NCBI RefSeq assembly: GCF_014204515.1
Contig: NZ_JACHLI010000035.1
Span: 1-64,000 of the forward strand
Length of the DNA stretch: 64,000 bases
Direction: 5' to 3'
Origin: Pseudomonas nitroreducens
GTDB taxonomy: Bacteria > Pseudomonadota > Gammaproteobacteria > Pseudomonadales > Pseudomonadaceae
Notes under the pieces: generated by a model
What the model saw: only the letters and a program-made list of their open reading frames with translations
The model's database searches: none
What the model was told of the DNA's origin: nothing
In this document: positions 1 to 8,055 of the stretch, in pieces
How the letters are laid out: every line of letters begins with the position of its first letter
Position numbering within the stretch: the stretch's first letter is position 1
Program-made: the position numbers and the translations under genes

Positions 1-241
1 ATTTTTCGCCTAAGCGAAAAACCGGATGTCCGGGGCAAGACCTTTGCCTACTTTGGGTCGTTTGCCAAAGTAGGTCGCCCGAGGGGGCGAAACAGGAAGT
101 CCGCGCGCACGCCGACGCGACGCTGGAACCCCACGCTGAGGCAGCACATCCCAAACATTGGAGCCAGGACAGACACCAGCCCCGCCGGCGGATCGCGGGC
201 CAAGCCCGCTCCTACAGTGAGTTGCTAGCGCGGGCGCTGAG
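1..241. other. Intergenic region with hairpin and half REP element
   Basis: No gene is visible. Bases 47-74 form a hairpin (CCTACTTTGG paired with CCAAAGTAGG), of the kind often found as a dispersed Pseudomonas intergenic repeat. Bases 187-215 end in the GCCCGCTCCTAC half of the REP-type repeat that recurs throughout this window. It lies downstream of the minus-strand YceI gene, so the hairpin may act as a terminator, but no clear T-run supports that. Confidence 0.4.
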
Positions 242-841
242 TCACGGCGCCTGCTTGATCACCTGACTGAACCCCAACACCGCAAACACCGGCACCTCCG
301 GGGTAATCGACGGCACATTGGCGACCTCCTTGAGCGGCTCCAGCTTCTCCTCCAGGTCGAAGTCGATCAGCTTGAGCACCAGCGGCTCCATGGTCGTCAC
401 CTCGATGCGGCTTTCGCTGGGCCGGCTGACCAGCACCTCGGACTTCAAGCGGCGCTGCTGGCCGTGCAGATCGAGATTGAAATCAATGGTTTCCTGGCGC
501 GACTGGCCGACCTGCAGGTCGTCGTAGCGGCTCATGTCCAGCTGGCTGCTGATGGTCGCCTCGGGGAAGCGCTCGATCTCGAAGAAGGAATTGCGCATGC
601 GCTCGTCGCGCAGCGCCAGGCCGCTGTCGATGGACTCCAGCGGCACCACCACGCGCACCGCGCCCTTGTCGTCGATCTGCCCGGAGAGGCGGTCGAAGCG
701 CTGCACTTCCGCCATCTTGCCGCGCTTGACCGAGACGAAGCTGATCCGCGAGGTGTCGCCGTCCAGTTGCCATTCGGCCAGGGCCAGGGGGCTGGCCAAT
801 ACCAGCAAGGCGCACACAGCTCCTGTTACAAAAGAATGCAT
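242..841 (-). CDS. YceI-family periplasmic protein
   Basis: A 199-residue protein with a Sec signal peptide (about residues 1-22, ending LALA) followed by a YceI-like domain: the opening W-x-LD-x-D-x-S-x-I-x-F-x-S-x-K pattern and the later RMRNSFFEIERFPEATI stretch are typical of the family. YceI proteins are periplasmic lipocalin-like beta-barrels that bind isoprenoid or other amphiphilic ligands; the ligand here is unknown. The length fits a single-domain member. It is the last gene of a minus-strand run, after a small membrane protein and a serine hydrolase. The start at 841 leaves the whole signal peptide intact. Family assignment is good; the specific role is not known. Confidence 0.85.
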   Translation of the reverse strand: MHSFVTGAVCALLVLASPLALAEWQLDGDTSRISFVSVKRGKMAEVQRFDRLSGQIDDKGAVRVVVPLESIDSGLALRDERMRNSFFEIERFPEATISSQLDMSRYDDLQVGQSRQETIDFNLDLHGQQRRLKSEVLVSRPSESRIEVTTMEPLVLKLIDFDLEEKLEPLKEVANVPSITPEVPVFAVLGFSQVIKQAP

Positions 842-884
842 TGGTCCTCCGAAGCGGGTCGCCCCGCTCCGTGGAACGCGCCCG

Positions 885-1232
885 TCAGTGGCTGCCCGAT
901 TCGGGCAAATCGTCCGCCTGGGGCATCAGTTGGCATCCCTCGCGCGCACCGAGCCAGGCGGCTGTCTGCGTACTGCCCAGGCCGCGGGCGGTCACCCGCT
1001 TGCGCGCTTCGTCGTCGAGGAAGGCGCTGGTCGGCACGTACTGCTTGGTATAGGCCTGACAATAGTCTGCCGAGTTCCCCATAACGTAACGGCAGGAGCA
1101 GTACTCCTTGGCGGTGTAGGCGCCGATGATGCCGGGGAAGGCGGCGAGGTGAATACGGTTCTGCCAGATCACCACGGCCAGCGCGACGAGCAGCAGGGCG
1201 AGAACACTGAGGATCGGATGGCGGCGGATCAT
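885..1232 (-). CDS. Small single-pass membrane protein, function unknown
   Basis: A 115-residue protein with one hydrophobic segment at about residues 7-24 (LSVLALLLVALAVVIW), so probably anchored in the inner membrane with the remainder outside. The soluble part has four cysteines, including a CSC pair and one shortly after (NSADYC), which could form disulfides in the periplasm. Its ATG overlaps the stop codon of the upstream serine hydrolase by four bases (ATGA), so the two are translationally coupled. I recognise no domain. Coding status is supported by the overlap and the plausible membrane topology. Confidence 0.7.
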   Translation of the reverse strand: MIRRHPILSVLALLLVALAVVIWQNRIHLAAFPGIIGAYTAKEYCSCRYVMGNSADYCQAYTKQYVPTSAFLDDEARKRVTARGLGSTQTAAWLGAREGCQLMPQADDLPESGSH

Positions 1233-2356
1233 GGCTGCACCTCCCCGTGGGCGAAGGCCGCCTGGGCGAGCTTGAGGAAGGCATCGTGCTGGTAAGTGCC
1301 GTCACGGTCGTCGGCGTAGCGCACGATCACCAGTTTCTGTTCAGGGATCACGTACAACGCCTGGCCCCAGTGGCCGAGGGCGGCGAAGGTGTCCTCCGGC
1401 GCATCCGGCCAGGGCTTGGCCGCACCGGCCACCGCGCGGTTGAGCCACCACTGGCCGCCGGGCACCGCCTCATTGGGCTTCTTCGGATCGGGCTGGTATT
1501 CCGGGAACGGCGCGAGGACGAACTTCAGCCAGTCCTGCGGCAGCAGCTGGCGGTCCTTCCAGCGCCCATCGCGCTCCATCAGCAGGCCGATGCGCGCCAG
1601 GTCGCGGGCGGTCATATAGGCGTAGGACGACCCGACGAAGGTGCCGCTGGCGTCGCGCTCCCAGACCGCGGACTGGATACCCAGCGGCTCGAACAGCGCG
1701 GTCCAGGGGTAGTTCGCGTAATCCTTGCCGACCATCTGCTTGAGCGTGGCGGACAGCACGTTGCTGTCGCCGCTGGAATAGCGGAAGCGCTTGCCCGGCT
1801 CGGCGTCGGCCGGGAAGCCGGCGGTGAACTTCGCCATGTCGTCGCGGCCACGGGTGTAGAGCATCGCCACCACCGAGGAGCGCACCGGCGCGTACTCGTA
1901 CTCTTCCTGCCAGGCCAGGCCGGAGGCCCAGTGCAGCAGGTCGCGCATCTTGATGTCCGGGTGGTCGGCGAAGGCCGGGTAATGCTGGGCGACGGGATCA
2001 TCGAGCTGGAACTTGCCAGCGCCGAAGGCCACGCCGAGCACGCTGGCCATCACGCTCTTGCTCATCGACCAGGCCAGATGCGGCGTCTCCGCACGGGTCG
2101 GGCCGGCGTAGCGTTCGTAGATCAGTTGGCCGTCACGGATGACCACCACGGCGTCGGAGCGCACGCCCTTGCGCGTGGCATCGTCGCGGCTGGGAAAGGC
2201 GTAGTTTTCGAAGGCTTCGACAGCGGCGCCGCTGGGCGCAGCGCCGTGGGGCCAGTCGGCCTCGGGCCAGGTTTCGGCGCCGTGGGCGTGGCTGCTGAGC
2301 AGGCAGGTGGCCAGGGCCAGCGCGCGCAGCGCTGGGCGGAAGGGGGCGAAGGGCAT
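1229..2356 (-). CDS. Class C beta-lactamase-like serine hydrolase
   Basis: About 375 residues from the ATG at 2356, which is preferred because the signal peptide (MPFAPFRPALRALALATCLL) begins there; an in-frame start at 2389 adds 11 residues. The SxxK nucleophile motif is SMSK (Ser97/Lys100 in this numbering). A YSSGDSN segment gives the Tyr-x-Asn motif, and GHWGQ takes the place of the KTG box. The pattern resembles 6-aminohexanoate-dimer hydrolase and esterase-type members more than true AmpC. It is probably a periplasmic esterase or amidase with unknown substrate. It is coupled by overlap to the small membrane protein that follows. Confidence 0.82.
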   Translation of the reverse strand: MPFAPFRPALRALALATCLLSSHAHGAETWPEADWPHGAAPSGAAVEAFENYAFPSRDDATRKGVRSDAVVVIRDGQLIYERYAGPTRAETPHLAWSMSKSVMASVLGVAFGAGKFQLDDPVAQHYPAFADHPDIKMRDLLHWASGLAWQEEYEYAPVRSSVVAMLYTRGRDDMAKFTAGFPADAEPGKRFRYSSGDSNVLSATLKQMVGKDYANYPWTALFEPLGIQSAVWERDASGTFVGSSYAYMTARDLARIGLLMERDGRWKDRQLLPQDWLKFVLAPFPEYQPDPKKPNEAVPGGQWWLNRAVAGAAKPWPDAPEDTFAALGHWGQALYVIPEQKLVIVRYADDRDGTYQHDAFLKLAQAAFAHGEVQP

Positions 2357-2472
2357 CGGCGGGCCTCTTGTTATCAGGTCGGCCCGCACCCTAGCACGGC
2401 GTAGATGACGGATTAAGCGCCGATCGTGCCGTTATCAAGGACGATTGGCGCAATCGGTCAGCATGAAAGCGG

Positions 2473-3258
2473 TCAGCGCGGCACCTGGTAGTCGTCCGGC
2501 CCCATCAGGTCCATGCCGCATTGCAGGTCGGCGATCCAGTCGAGGAAGGCGCCGATCATGGCCTTGCCCATGAACGGCCGGCCGTGCTGCGGGACGATCA
2601 TCTCGATATCCAGCCCGCGAACCATGTTGGCCCACAGCCGGCCGACCTTGTTCGAGGCCATGTAGCGGCGGTGGAAGCCTTCCATGTGCGGCACGTGGGC
2701 GGCGAAGTCCTGCACCGGGCTGGCGTCATCCACCAGGGAGGCACCCATGTCACCGGAGAAGAGGATTTTGCTGATCGGGTCGTAGACCTGGAAGTTGCCC
2801 ACCGAGTGCAGGAAGTGCGCGGGGATCATCTTCAGCTGGCAGCGGCCCAGCTGCACCGACTCGCCACGATCGGGCAGCGGAATGACACGGTCATAGGTGG
2901 AGATGCCGTGGCTGACCGCCAGGTAGCTGGCCGTCAGGTGCGGCAGAAAGCGCGCCCAGAGCTTGGAGCAGATGACCTTGGCGCGGGTGTGCAGCAGCCA
3001 TTTGTCCAGGGCGGCGATGATGTCCGGGTCCTGGTGCGAGGCGAAGATGTAGTCCAGGTCCTGCAGCGGGAACAGCTTGGAGAGTTCCAGGGACAGCGGG
3101 GTGTAGGTCAGGTCGCCGCCCGGATCGAGCAGCAGGCGCTTGTCGTGGTCGACGATGAGGAACTGGTTGGACTGCACACCGTCGCCGCTGACCAGATCGT
3201 CGAAACACAGGCATTGGTGTTTACCGTCGTCGAACAGCACGATGGGTTCGCGTCGCAT
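2473..3258 (-). CDS. MBL-fold di-iron oxygen-binding-type protein
   Basis: A 261-residue metallo-beta-lactamase-fold protein resembling the ODP/flavodi-iron N-terminal domain. Metal ligands are suggested by SHQDPD, the PAHFLHS histidine, FSGDMG and a late PQHGRPF histidine, in the order expected of the di-iron fold. Flavodi-iron proteins reduce O2 or NO; stand-alone domains of this kind, lacking the flavodoxin part, bind O2 or act in signalling. No flavodoxin domain follows here. The start at 3258 has an AGGAAA Shine-Dalgarno nine bases upstream; a start at 3342 is also in frame but the added residues look non-conserved. It stands alone between two minus-strand genes. Confidence 0.78.
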   Translation of the reverse strand: MRREPIVLFDDGKHQCLCFDDLVSGDGVQSNQFLIVDHDKRLLLDPGGDLTYTPLSLELSKLFPLQDLDYIFASHQDPDIIAALDKWLLHTRAKVICSKLWARFLPHLTASYLAVSHGISTYDRVIPLPDRGESVQLGRCQLKMIPAHFLHSVGNFQVYDPISKILFSGDMGASLVDDASPVQDFAAHVPHMEGFHRRYMASNKVGRLWANMVRGLDIEMIVPQHGRPFMGKAMIGAFLDWIADLQCGMDLMGPDDYQVPR

Positions 3259-3366
3259 GAGGGGGTTTCCTAAAGCAGTGGGAGGGGAAACAGTGGGTAG
3301 CCCTGCGGAAATTTCTGAGTACAACGACAGAAACGGCTGCAAGGCTATCGTCCCCTCCCTCAGCCC

Positions 3367-4263
3367 TCACTGACGTGGGTCAAGGCCTATTGCCACCCTC
3401 GCTTTCTCCAGGCGCTTGGCCCGCGCGGAACCGGCCAGCGCCAGCACGCCCTTGTCCCTTTTCCACACCGCTGCCAGTTCCGCAGAACCGGCGGCGAATG
3501 CCGCCTCCAGCGCCGAGGCCAGCGTCTCGAACTGGCTGAACACGCCGGCCAGCAGCAGGTGGGTTTCCGGCTGCGAGGCGGGTTGCCGGCTGACCTCCGC
3601 GCAACCGGCGAGCACGCCGGTCAGGCGCAGCGCCAGCTCCGCCGGCCATTGGTGCTCCAAGGCCAGTCCATAGAGCCAGGCGCAGACGGCCGCCAGCACG
3701 TGGGTGTCTTCCAGGGTACGGAAGGGTTTGCTGTAGGCCTCCCAGCCATCGCCGGGCAGGCGTTCGCAATGGGCGCCGTCGAGTAGCAGGCGCGCGTGGG
3801 GGATATCGGGCATCAGCGGCAGGGCCGGCAGCGCTTCCAGCTTCGCGCCGGGAGCGCCGGCCTGCACCACGGTCATGGCGATGCGCGGGGACTCGCCCTC
3901 TTCCTCGTCGCGTGCGGCGACCAGCCACCAGGCGGCGCTGTCGGCGGCGGTGGCGAAATCCTTGCGGCCGTGCAGCACCAGGCCGTCGAGGCGGGTCTGC
4001 AGGTCGGCCGGGCGCACGCTCTTCTTCTCGGTCACGCACAGCGCCCCGAGGCTGCGCGGGGCGGCCGGCCAGAGGGCACGCAGCGCCGCCTGGTAACCGG
4101 CGAGGAAGGCCAGCCCCGGCGAAGTCGCCAGACGGCCGCCAAGCACCGCCAGTTCGAAGCTGCCGGCGCACTCTGCGCGAGCCAGCAATTCGGCGTACCA
4201 GTCGTCCAGGGCCAGGCCGGGCGGTAACCGGTCCTGCGGGCCGAGCAGGCAATTCCAGGGCAT
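3367..4263 (-). CDS. Acyl-CoA dehydrogenase-like protein (short, divergent)
   Basis: About 298 residues from the ATG at 4263, which follows a strong AAGGAAGGAG ribosome-binding site; the longer frame from 4305 lacks one. The sequence resembles the acyl-CoA dehydrogenase fold (a mixed N-terminal helical part, then a beta segment with LHGRKDFATAADSAAWWLV, then C-terminal helices). It is shorter than the usual 380-400 residues, and I cannot point to the catalytic glutamate. PAO1 has a similar gene next to olsB (recalled as PA4349). It is divergent from the ornithine lipid genes, sharing about 150 bases of promoter region. It may be a non-catalytic or specialised flavoprotein. Confidence 0.65.
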   Translation of the reverse strand: MPWNCLLGPQDRLPPGLALDDWYAELLARAECAGSFELAVLGGRLATSPGLAFLAGYQAALRALWPAAPRSLGALCVTEKKSVRPADLQTRLDGLVLHGRKDFATAADSAAWWLVAARDEEEGESPRIAMTVVQAGAPGAKLEALPALPLMPDIPHARLLLDGAHCERLPGDGWEAYSKPFRTLEDTHVLAAVCAWLYGLALEHQWPAELALRLTGVLAGCAEVSRQPASQPETHLLLAGVFSQFETLASALEAAFAAGSAELAAVWKRDKGVLALAGSARAKRLEKARVAIGLDPRQ

Positions 4264-4411
4264 CACGGCGCTCCTTCCTTCGAGGTCGTTGTTCTTGTCA
4301 TACAAGCATCACCGCACCGTCATGGGCGTGACACCGGTCATTCCTAGCCTGAGCTTGCACAACAAAGCCGACCGGCCGCAACCCGCATGGCCGGTTCACG
4401 GAGGCACTCGC

Positions 4412-5167
4412 ATGAGTCAGACCGCCCTCTCCTGTGACACCCCGGCAGAACGCCGTCTCAAGGCCGTGCGTCTGCGCGGCGCCCGCGCCCTGCGCGAAGC
4501 CCAGGCCCTGCGTTATCGCGTGTTCAGCAGCGAGTTCGATGCCCAGCTCAACGGCGCGGACCAGGGGCTGGACATGGACGACTACGACCGCCACTGCGCC
4601 CACATCGGCGTGCGCGACCTGAACACCGGCGCGCTGGTGGCCACCACCCGCCTGCTCGATCACCGCGCCGCCCAGCGCCTGGGCCGCTACTACAGCGAAG
4701 AGGAATTCGCCCTCGACGGCCTGGACAACCTGCAGGGCCCGGTGCTGGAAATCGGCCGCACCTGCGTCGACCCGGCCTACCGCAACGGCGGCACCATCGC
4801 CGTGCTCTGGAGCGAGCTGGCCGAAGTGCTCAACGAAGGCGGCTACCGCTACCTGATGGGCTGCGCCAGCATCCCCATGCGCGACGGCGGTATCCAGGCC
4901 CAGGCGGTGATGCAGCGCCTGCGCGACCGTTACCTGTGCCAGGAAAACCTGCGCGCCGAACCCAAGACCCCGCTGCCGCCGCTGGACGTGCCGGACAACC
5001 TCACCGCCGAACTGCCGCCCCTGCTCAAGGCCTACATGCGCCTGGGCGCGAAGATCTGCGGCGAGCCCTGCTGGGACCCGGACTTCGGCGTCGCCGACGT
5101 GTTCATCCTGCTCAAGCGCGATGAGCTCTGCCCGCGCTACGCCCGTCACTTCAAGGCCGCGGTCTGA
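4412..5167 (+). CDS. olsB: Ornithine-acyl-ACP N-acyltransferase
   Basis: A 251-residue GNAT-like acyltransferase that adds a 3-hydroxyacyl chain from acyl-ACP to ornithine, giving lyso-ornithine lipid. The region with EIGRTCVDPAYRNGGTIAVLW is the hallmark of the OlsB/haemolysin-like group. The start at 4412 has GGAGG eight bases upstream; in-frame codons back to 4289 lack conservation. Its TGA shares one base with the ATG of olsA (TGATG), as expected for a two-gene ornithine lipid operon. In pseudomonads these membrane lipids typically accumulate under phosphate limitation; I did not identify a convincing Pho box. Confidence 0.92.
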   Translation: MSQTALSCDTPAERRLKAVRLRGARALREAQALRYRVFSSEFDAQLNGADQGLDMDDYDRHCAHIGVRDLNTGALVATTRLLDHRAAQRLGRYYSEEEFALDGLDNLQGPVLEIGRTCVDPAYRNGGTIAVLWSELAEVLNEGGYRYLMGCASIPMRDGGIQAQAVMQRLRDRYLCQENLRAEPKTPLPPLDVPDNLTAELPPLLKAYMRLGAKICGEPCWDPDFGVADVFILLKRDELCPRYARHFKAAV

Positions 5168-5937
5168 TGCGCCGCCTGCGCGCCTGGCTGCGCGTCGCCC
5201 GCCTGCTGGCGCTGCTGCTGGTGGGCCTGGCGCTGGCCAGCTTCGTCAGCCTGCTCGAGCGCCTGCCCGGCGGCGACCGCATGCCGCTGCGCCAGCGCCT
5301 GACGCGCTGGTTCCTGGCGCGCCTGTCCGCCGCCCTGCCCTTCGAACTGCAGGTGCACGGCGAGCTGCCCCAGCAGCCGATGCTGTGGGTCAGCAATCAT
5401 GTGTCCTGGGTCGATATTCCGCTGCTCGGCGGGCTGCTGCCGCTGACCTTCCTGTCCAAGGCGGAAGTGCGCCAATGGCCGCTGGCCGGCTGGCTGGCGG
5501 AAAAGGCCGGCACGCTGTTCATTCGCCGTGGCTCGGGCGATGCGCGGATGATCAATGCACAACTGGCCACGCACCTGTCGTGCGGCCGTTCTCTGCTGGT
5601 CTTCCCCGAAGGCACCACCACCGACGGCACGGGCCTGCGCACCTTCCACGGTCGCCTGATGGCCAGCGCCATCGAAGCCGGCGTGCCGGTGCAACCAGTA
5701 GCGCTGCGCTACCGCCGTGACGGTCAAGCATGCGAGCTGGCGCCGTTCATTGGCGACGATGATCTGGTCAGCCACTTGAAGCGTCTGTTCGAGCATGATC
5801 GGGGCGTCGTGGAAATCCACCTGCTGCCGGCGCTGTCCAGCGCCCATCAGGATCGCAACCTGCTGGCGAAGCAGGCCCATGCCGCGATCCACGCGGTGGT
5901 GTGTGACGCTCAGGAAGAAGCGGCCATCGCCGCCTGA
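5167..5937 (+). CDS. olsA: Lyso-ornithine lipid O-acyltransferase
   Basis: A 256-residue PlsC-type 1-acylglycerol-3-phosphate acyltransferase family protein. It has an N-terminal hydrophobic segment at about residues 12-28, the catalytic NHVSWVD motif (H-x4-D) near residue 77, the FIRRGS block, and the FPEGTT motif. In ornithine lipid synthesis it adds the second acyl chain to lyso-ornithine lipid at the inner membrane. The one-base overlap with olsB makes co-translation almost certain and distinguishes it from housekeeping PlsC. Possible terminator hairpins follow at about 5973-6000 and 6036-6062. Confidence 0.9.
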   Translation: MRRLRAWLRVARLLALLLVGLALASFVSLLERLPGGDRMPLRQRLTRWFLARLSAALPFELQVHGELPQQPMLWVSNHVSWVDIPLLGGLLPLTFLSKAEVRQWPLAGWLAEKAGTLFIRRGSGDARMINAQLATHLSCGRSLLVFPEGTTTDGTGLRTFHGRLMASAIEAGVPVQPVALRYRRDGQACELAPFIGDDDLVSHLKRLFEHDRGVVEIHLLPALSSAHQDRNLLAKQAHAAIHAVVCDAQEEAAIAA

Positions 5938-6095
5938 GGCTCGCTGACGAACGCAGCGCGCCAGGAAAGGATTGGAGCCCGCCGTAACCTACGGCCGGCG
6001 GGTTCCCACTCTGACGAAACAGCTTTCAAACTGCGCCGGGCGGCACCCTCGAGCCGCCCGGTGAAGCCTGAAAACAGTCTCCAGACGCCGCAGGC

Positions 6096-6956
6096 TCAGG
6101 CCTCCGGCGGCACGACCAGGATGTCACAATCCAGTTCGCGCAGAGCGTAGTCGGCAACACTGCCGATCAGGGCACGCTTGATCCCGCCCATACCCCGAGT
6201 ACCCATGACCAGCAGATCGGGCCGATGCTTGTCGACCATCCGCTGCAACACATTGCCCGGCAGCCCGACGGCCACCAGTTGTTCGTCGATGCTGCCTTCC
6301 AGGTGCTGGTCGTGGAGGAACTTCTTCAGGTCATCCACCGCCTGGCGCGATTCGCTGCCGACGAATTCGTCGATGCGCTCCTCGCTCACCCCGGAGTACT
6401 GCATCATGCCCTTGGCCAGCGGGCTGAAGGCATACACGCCGCGGCGCACAGCGCCTTCGAGCATGCCCAGGTCATTGGCCACTTCCACCGCGTGGGCCGA
6501 AGCCGGCGAGGTATCGAGGGCGATCAGCAGGTCGCGGTACTGGCCGGCGGCCGGCTGGTTGACCACCAGCACCGGCAGTTGCCCGGCGCGCAGCACGCGC
6601 TCGACCGTGGTGCCGACGAAGATGTCGCGCAGCACGCTCTTGCGGTGCGCGCCCATCACCAGCATCTCGCAGTGCTGGTTCCTCGCGGCGGCGAGGATCT
6701 TCTGGTTCGGATCGCCGCGCTCCACCAGCAGTGTCGGGCAGGTGCCGCCCAGTTCGGTGAGCTCCACCAGTCGCGCTTCGAGCATCATGCGCACCTGGGT
6801 GACTTCCTGCTCGACCAGTGCCGTCGGCTGGTCTTCGTCGACCACGTAGATAACGGACCAGGGACAGGCGTAGCGCTTGGCGAGTGCCGCCGCACGGTGC
6901 AAAGCCTTTTCGGATCGGCCGGACAGATCCGTTGCGACCATTAACGACTTCATCAT
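6096..6956 (-). CDS. Tandem-domain universal stress protein
   Basis: A 286-residue UspA-family protein made of two Usp domains in tandem (about 1-140 and 150-284), like UspE. The second domain keeps the ATP-binding G-x2-G-x9-G(S/T) motif (MGTRGMGGIKRALIGSVAD); the first has the degenerate MGAHRKSVLRDIFVGTTVE. In P. aeruginosa the equivalent gene (PA4352, recalled) is Anr-controlled and serves anaerobic energy stress survival. A GAGGAG site sits five bases before the first of two ATG codons (6956; the second is 6953). It is convergent with olsA. Confidence 0.88.
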   Translation of the reverse strand: MMKSLMVATDLSGRSEKALHRAAALAKRYACPWSVIYVVDEDQPTALVEQEVTQVRMMLEARLVELTELGGTCPTLLVERGDPNQKILAAARNQHCEMLVMGAHRKSVLRDIFVGTTVERVLRAGQLPVLVVNQPAAGQYRDLLIALDTSPASAHAVEVANDLGMLEGAVRRGVYAFSPLAKGMMQYSGVSEERIDEFVGSESRQAVDDLKKFLHDQHLEGSIDEQLVAVGLPGNVLQRMVDKHRPDLLVMGTRGMGGIKRALIGSVADYALRELDCDILVVPPEA

Positions 6957-7031
6957 GCTGCTCCTCTCGTCGTCCTTCAGATGTGTCTATTGCACACGCG
7001 ATGGGCCGCCGGGCGGTTGACGCATATCAAG

Positions 7032-7625
7032 TCAGGCCGGACCGTCCATCGAATTCGGCAGATTTCTGACGAAAGCCTGCAATTGGGGATAGAACTCGCG
7101 GAAGTCTTCGCTCAACGGTTCATACAGGCGATCCAGCTCATCCCAGGCGCCGTCCAGCAGCGACGGCCGCGACAGGCGCCGGGACATGCCGACGACCACG
7201 TCCTGCAGTACCTCGAACTCTCGATAACTACCCAGCCAGTCCTGCGCCGCCATGCGCGGTGCAATGCGCGCCAGACGCTCCGGTAGGCCGGGCGTGCGGC
7301 CCAATACACCGTAGACCCGTTGGGTGAAGTGCTCCAGCGGCTCGCCGGAGAAACGCGCCCAGTCGCGGGCCAGGCAATGGTCGAAGAACACGTCCAGCAG
7401 CACGCCGGCCATGCGCCGGCGCTCGCTGGGGAAGCGCGTCTTGGCACTGTGTATCAGGGCGTGACTGTCGGTGAAGGCGTCGATGCGTCGGTGCAGGCGG
7501 ATGCCCGCCTCGATCTCGGCGGGCCACTGGCCGGCAAGCGGACCTTTGACGAAATCGCCATAGAGGCTGCCGAGCAGTTGGGCGGGCCGGTCGCCGCCCA
7601 GGTGGAGGTGTGCGAGGTAGTTCAT
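7032..7625 (-). CDS. acpH: Acyl carrier protein phosphodiesterase
   Basis: A 197-residue AcpH-family protein that removes the 4'-phosphopantetheine arm from acyl carrier protein. The family signature is at the N-terminus (MNYLAHLHLGG), followed by GSLYGDFVKGPL and a histidine/aspartate-rich helical core (RLHRRIDAFTDSH, DVFFDHCLARDW) typical of the HD-like metal-dependent fold. The start at 7625 is chosen because MNYLAHLHL is the conserved beginning of the family; 25 extra in-frame codons upstream are not conserved. It is monocistronic, with a long repeat-containing gap upstream. Confidence 0.88.
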   Translation of the reverse strand: MNYLAHLHLGGDRPAQLLGSLYGDFVKGPLAGQWPAEIEAGIRLHRRIDAFTDSHALIHSAKTRFPSERRRMAGVLLDVFFDHCLARDWARFSGEPLEHFTQRVYGVLGRTPGLPERLARIAPRMAAQDWLGSYREFEVLQDVVVGMSRRLSRPSLLDGAWDELDRLYEPLSEDFREFYPQLQAFVRNLPNSMDGPA

Positions 7626-7737
7626 GGGGGTGAGCTTAGCGCGGAACTGGTGCTCTTCCGTAGGAGCGATGTCTGTGCGGGATGCAAAGCGTTGTGGCAA
7701 CTGCCCTCTCTCGGGTGAGCCCGTGCCTGCGCTTTAC

Positions 7738-7864
7738 CCTCACCCCAGCCCTCTCCCAAAGGGAGAGGGCGCTGACCGTGCCGGCTGACTCCATTGTTTC
7801 TCCCTGCGCCGAACGGTCCCCTCTCCCTCAGGAGCGGGGCGCGCAGCCAGGGTCAGGGTGAGGG
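7738..7864. repeat. CCCTCACCC inverted-repeat intergenic element
   Basis: Terminal inverted repeats CCCTCACCC (7738-7746) and GGGTGAGGG (7856-7864) enclose an internal CCCTCTCCC-AAA-GGGAGAGGG hairpin (7751-7769) and a second CCCTCTCCCTCAGGAGCGG stretch. It has no coding capacity. This is a widespread type of small palindromic element in proteobacterial intergenic DNA, possibly MITE-like, but no target-site duplication was established. Confidence 0.55.
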
Positions 7865-7877
7865 GGATCTTGATCTC

Positions 7878-7947
7878 GTAGGAGCGGATTCATCCGCGAT
7901 GAGGCCCTGCGCGAGGGGTGCCGATCGCGGACGGAGTCCGCTCCTAC
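7878..7947. repeat. Paired REP element (GTAGGAGCGG type)
   Basis: Inverted pair: GTAGGAGCGGATTCATCCGC on the left and GCGGACGGAGTCCGCTCCTAC on the right, joined by about 30 bases. The same head-to-head pair recurs at 15486, 15705, 28881, 29085, 29265, 38722 and 45679 in this window, with stem variants. Typical of Pseudomonas REP sequences mobilised by RAYT transposases; no RAYT gene lies in the window. Confidence 0.75.
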
Positions 7948-8009
7948 GGGTGCCGCCTGCGCGCCTAATATCACGGGTATCGATCATTACTATTGGCCCA
8001 AACGAATTC

Positions 8010-8029
8010 ATATCGTTTTTGACCGATAT
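8010..8029. promoter_or_regulatory. Palindromic operator upstream of the ArsR operon
   Basis: ATATCG (8010-8015) and CGATAT (8024-8029) form an exact inverted repeat with an eight-base spacer, 27 bases before the regulator's start. A further CGATAT half-site lies at 8046-8051 and TATCGAT at about 7978-7984. ArsR/SmtB repressors bind AT-rich inverted repeats overlapping their own promoters, so autoregulation is the natural reading; binding is inferred. Confidence 0.55.
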
Positions 8030-8055
8030 ATAGTTCGTCCCAACGCGATATACCG

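Larger units (their letters stand above)
7626..8055. other. 430-base intergenic region with two repeat families and a promoter
   Basis: No gene is seen. From left to right it contains a possible acpH promoter, a 127-base inverted-repeat element (7738-7864), a REP pair (7878-7947) and the palindromic control region of the ArsR operon (about 7975-8052). The repeats account for most of the length. Confidence 0.7.
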
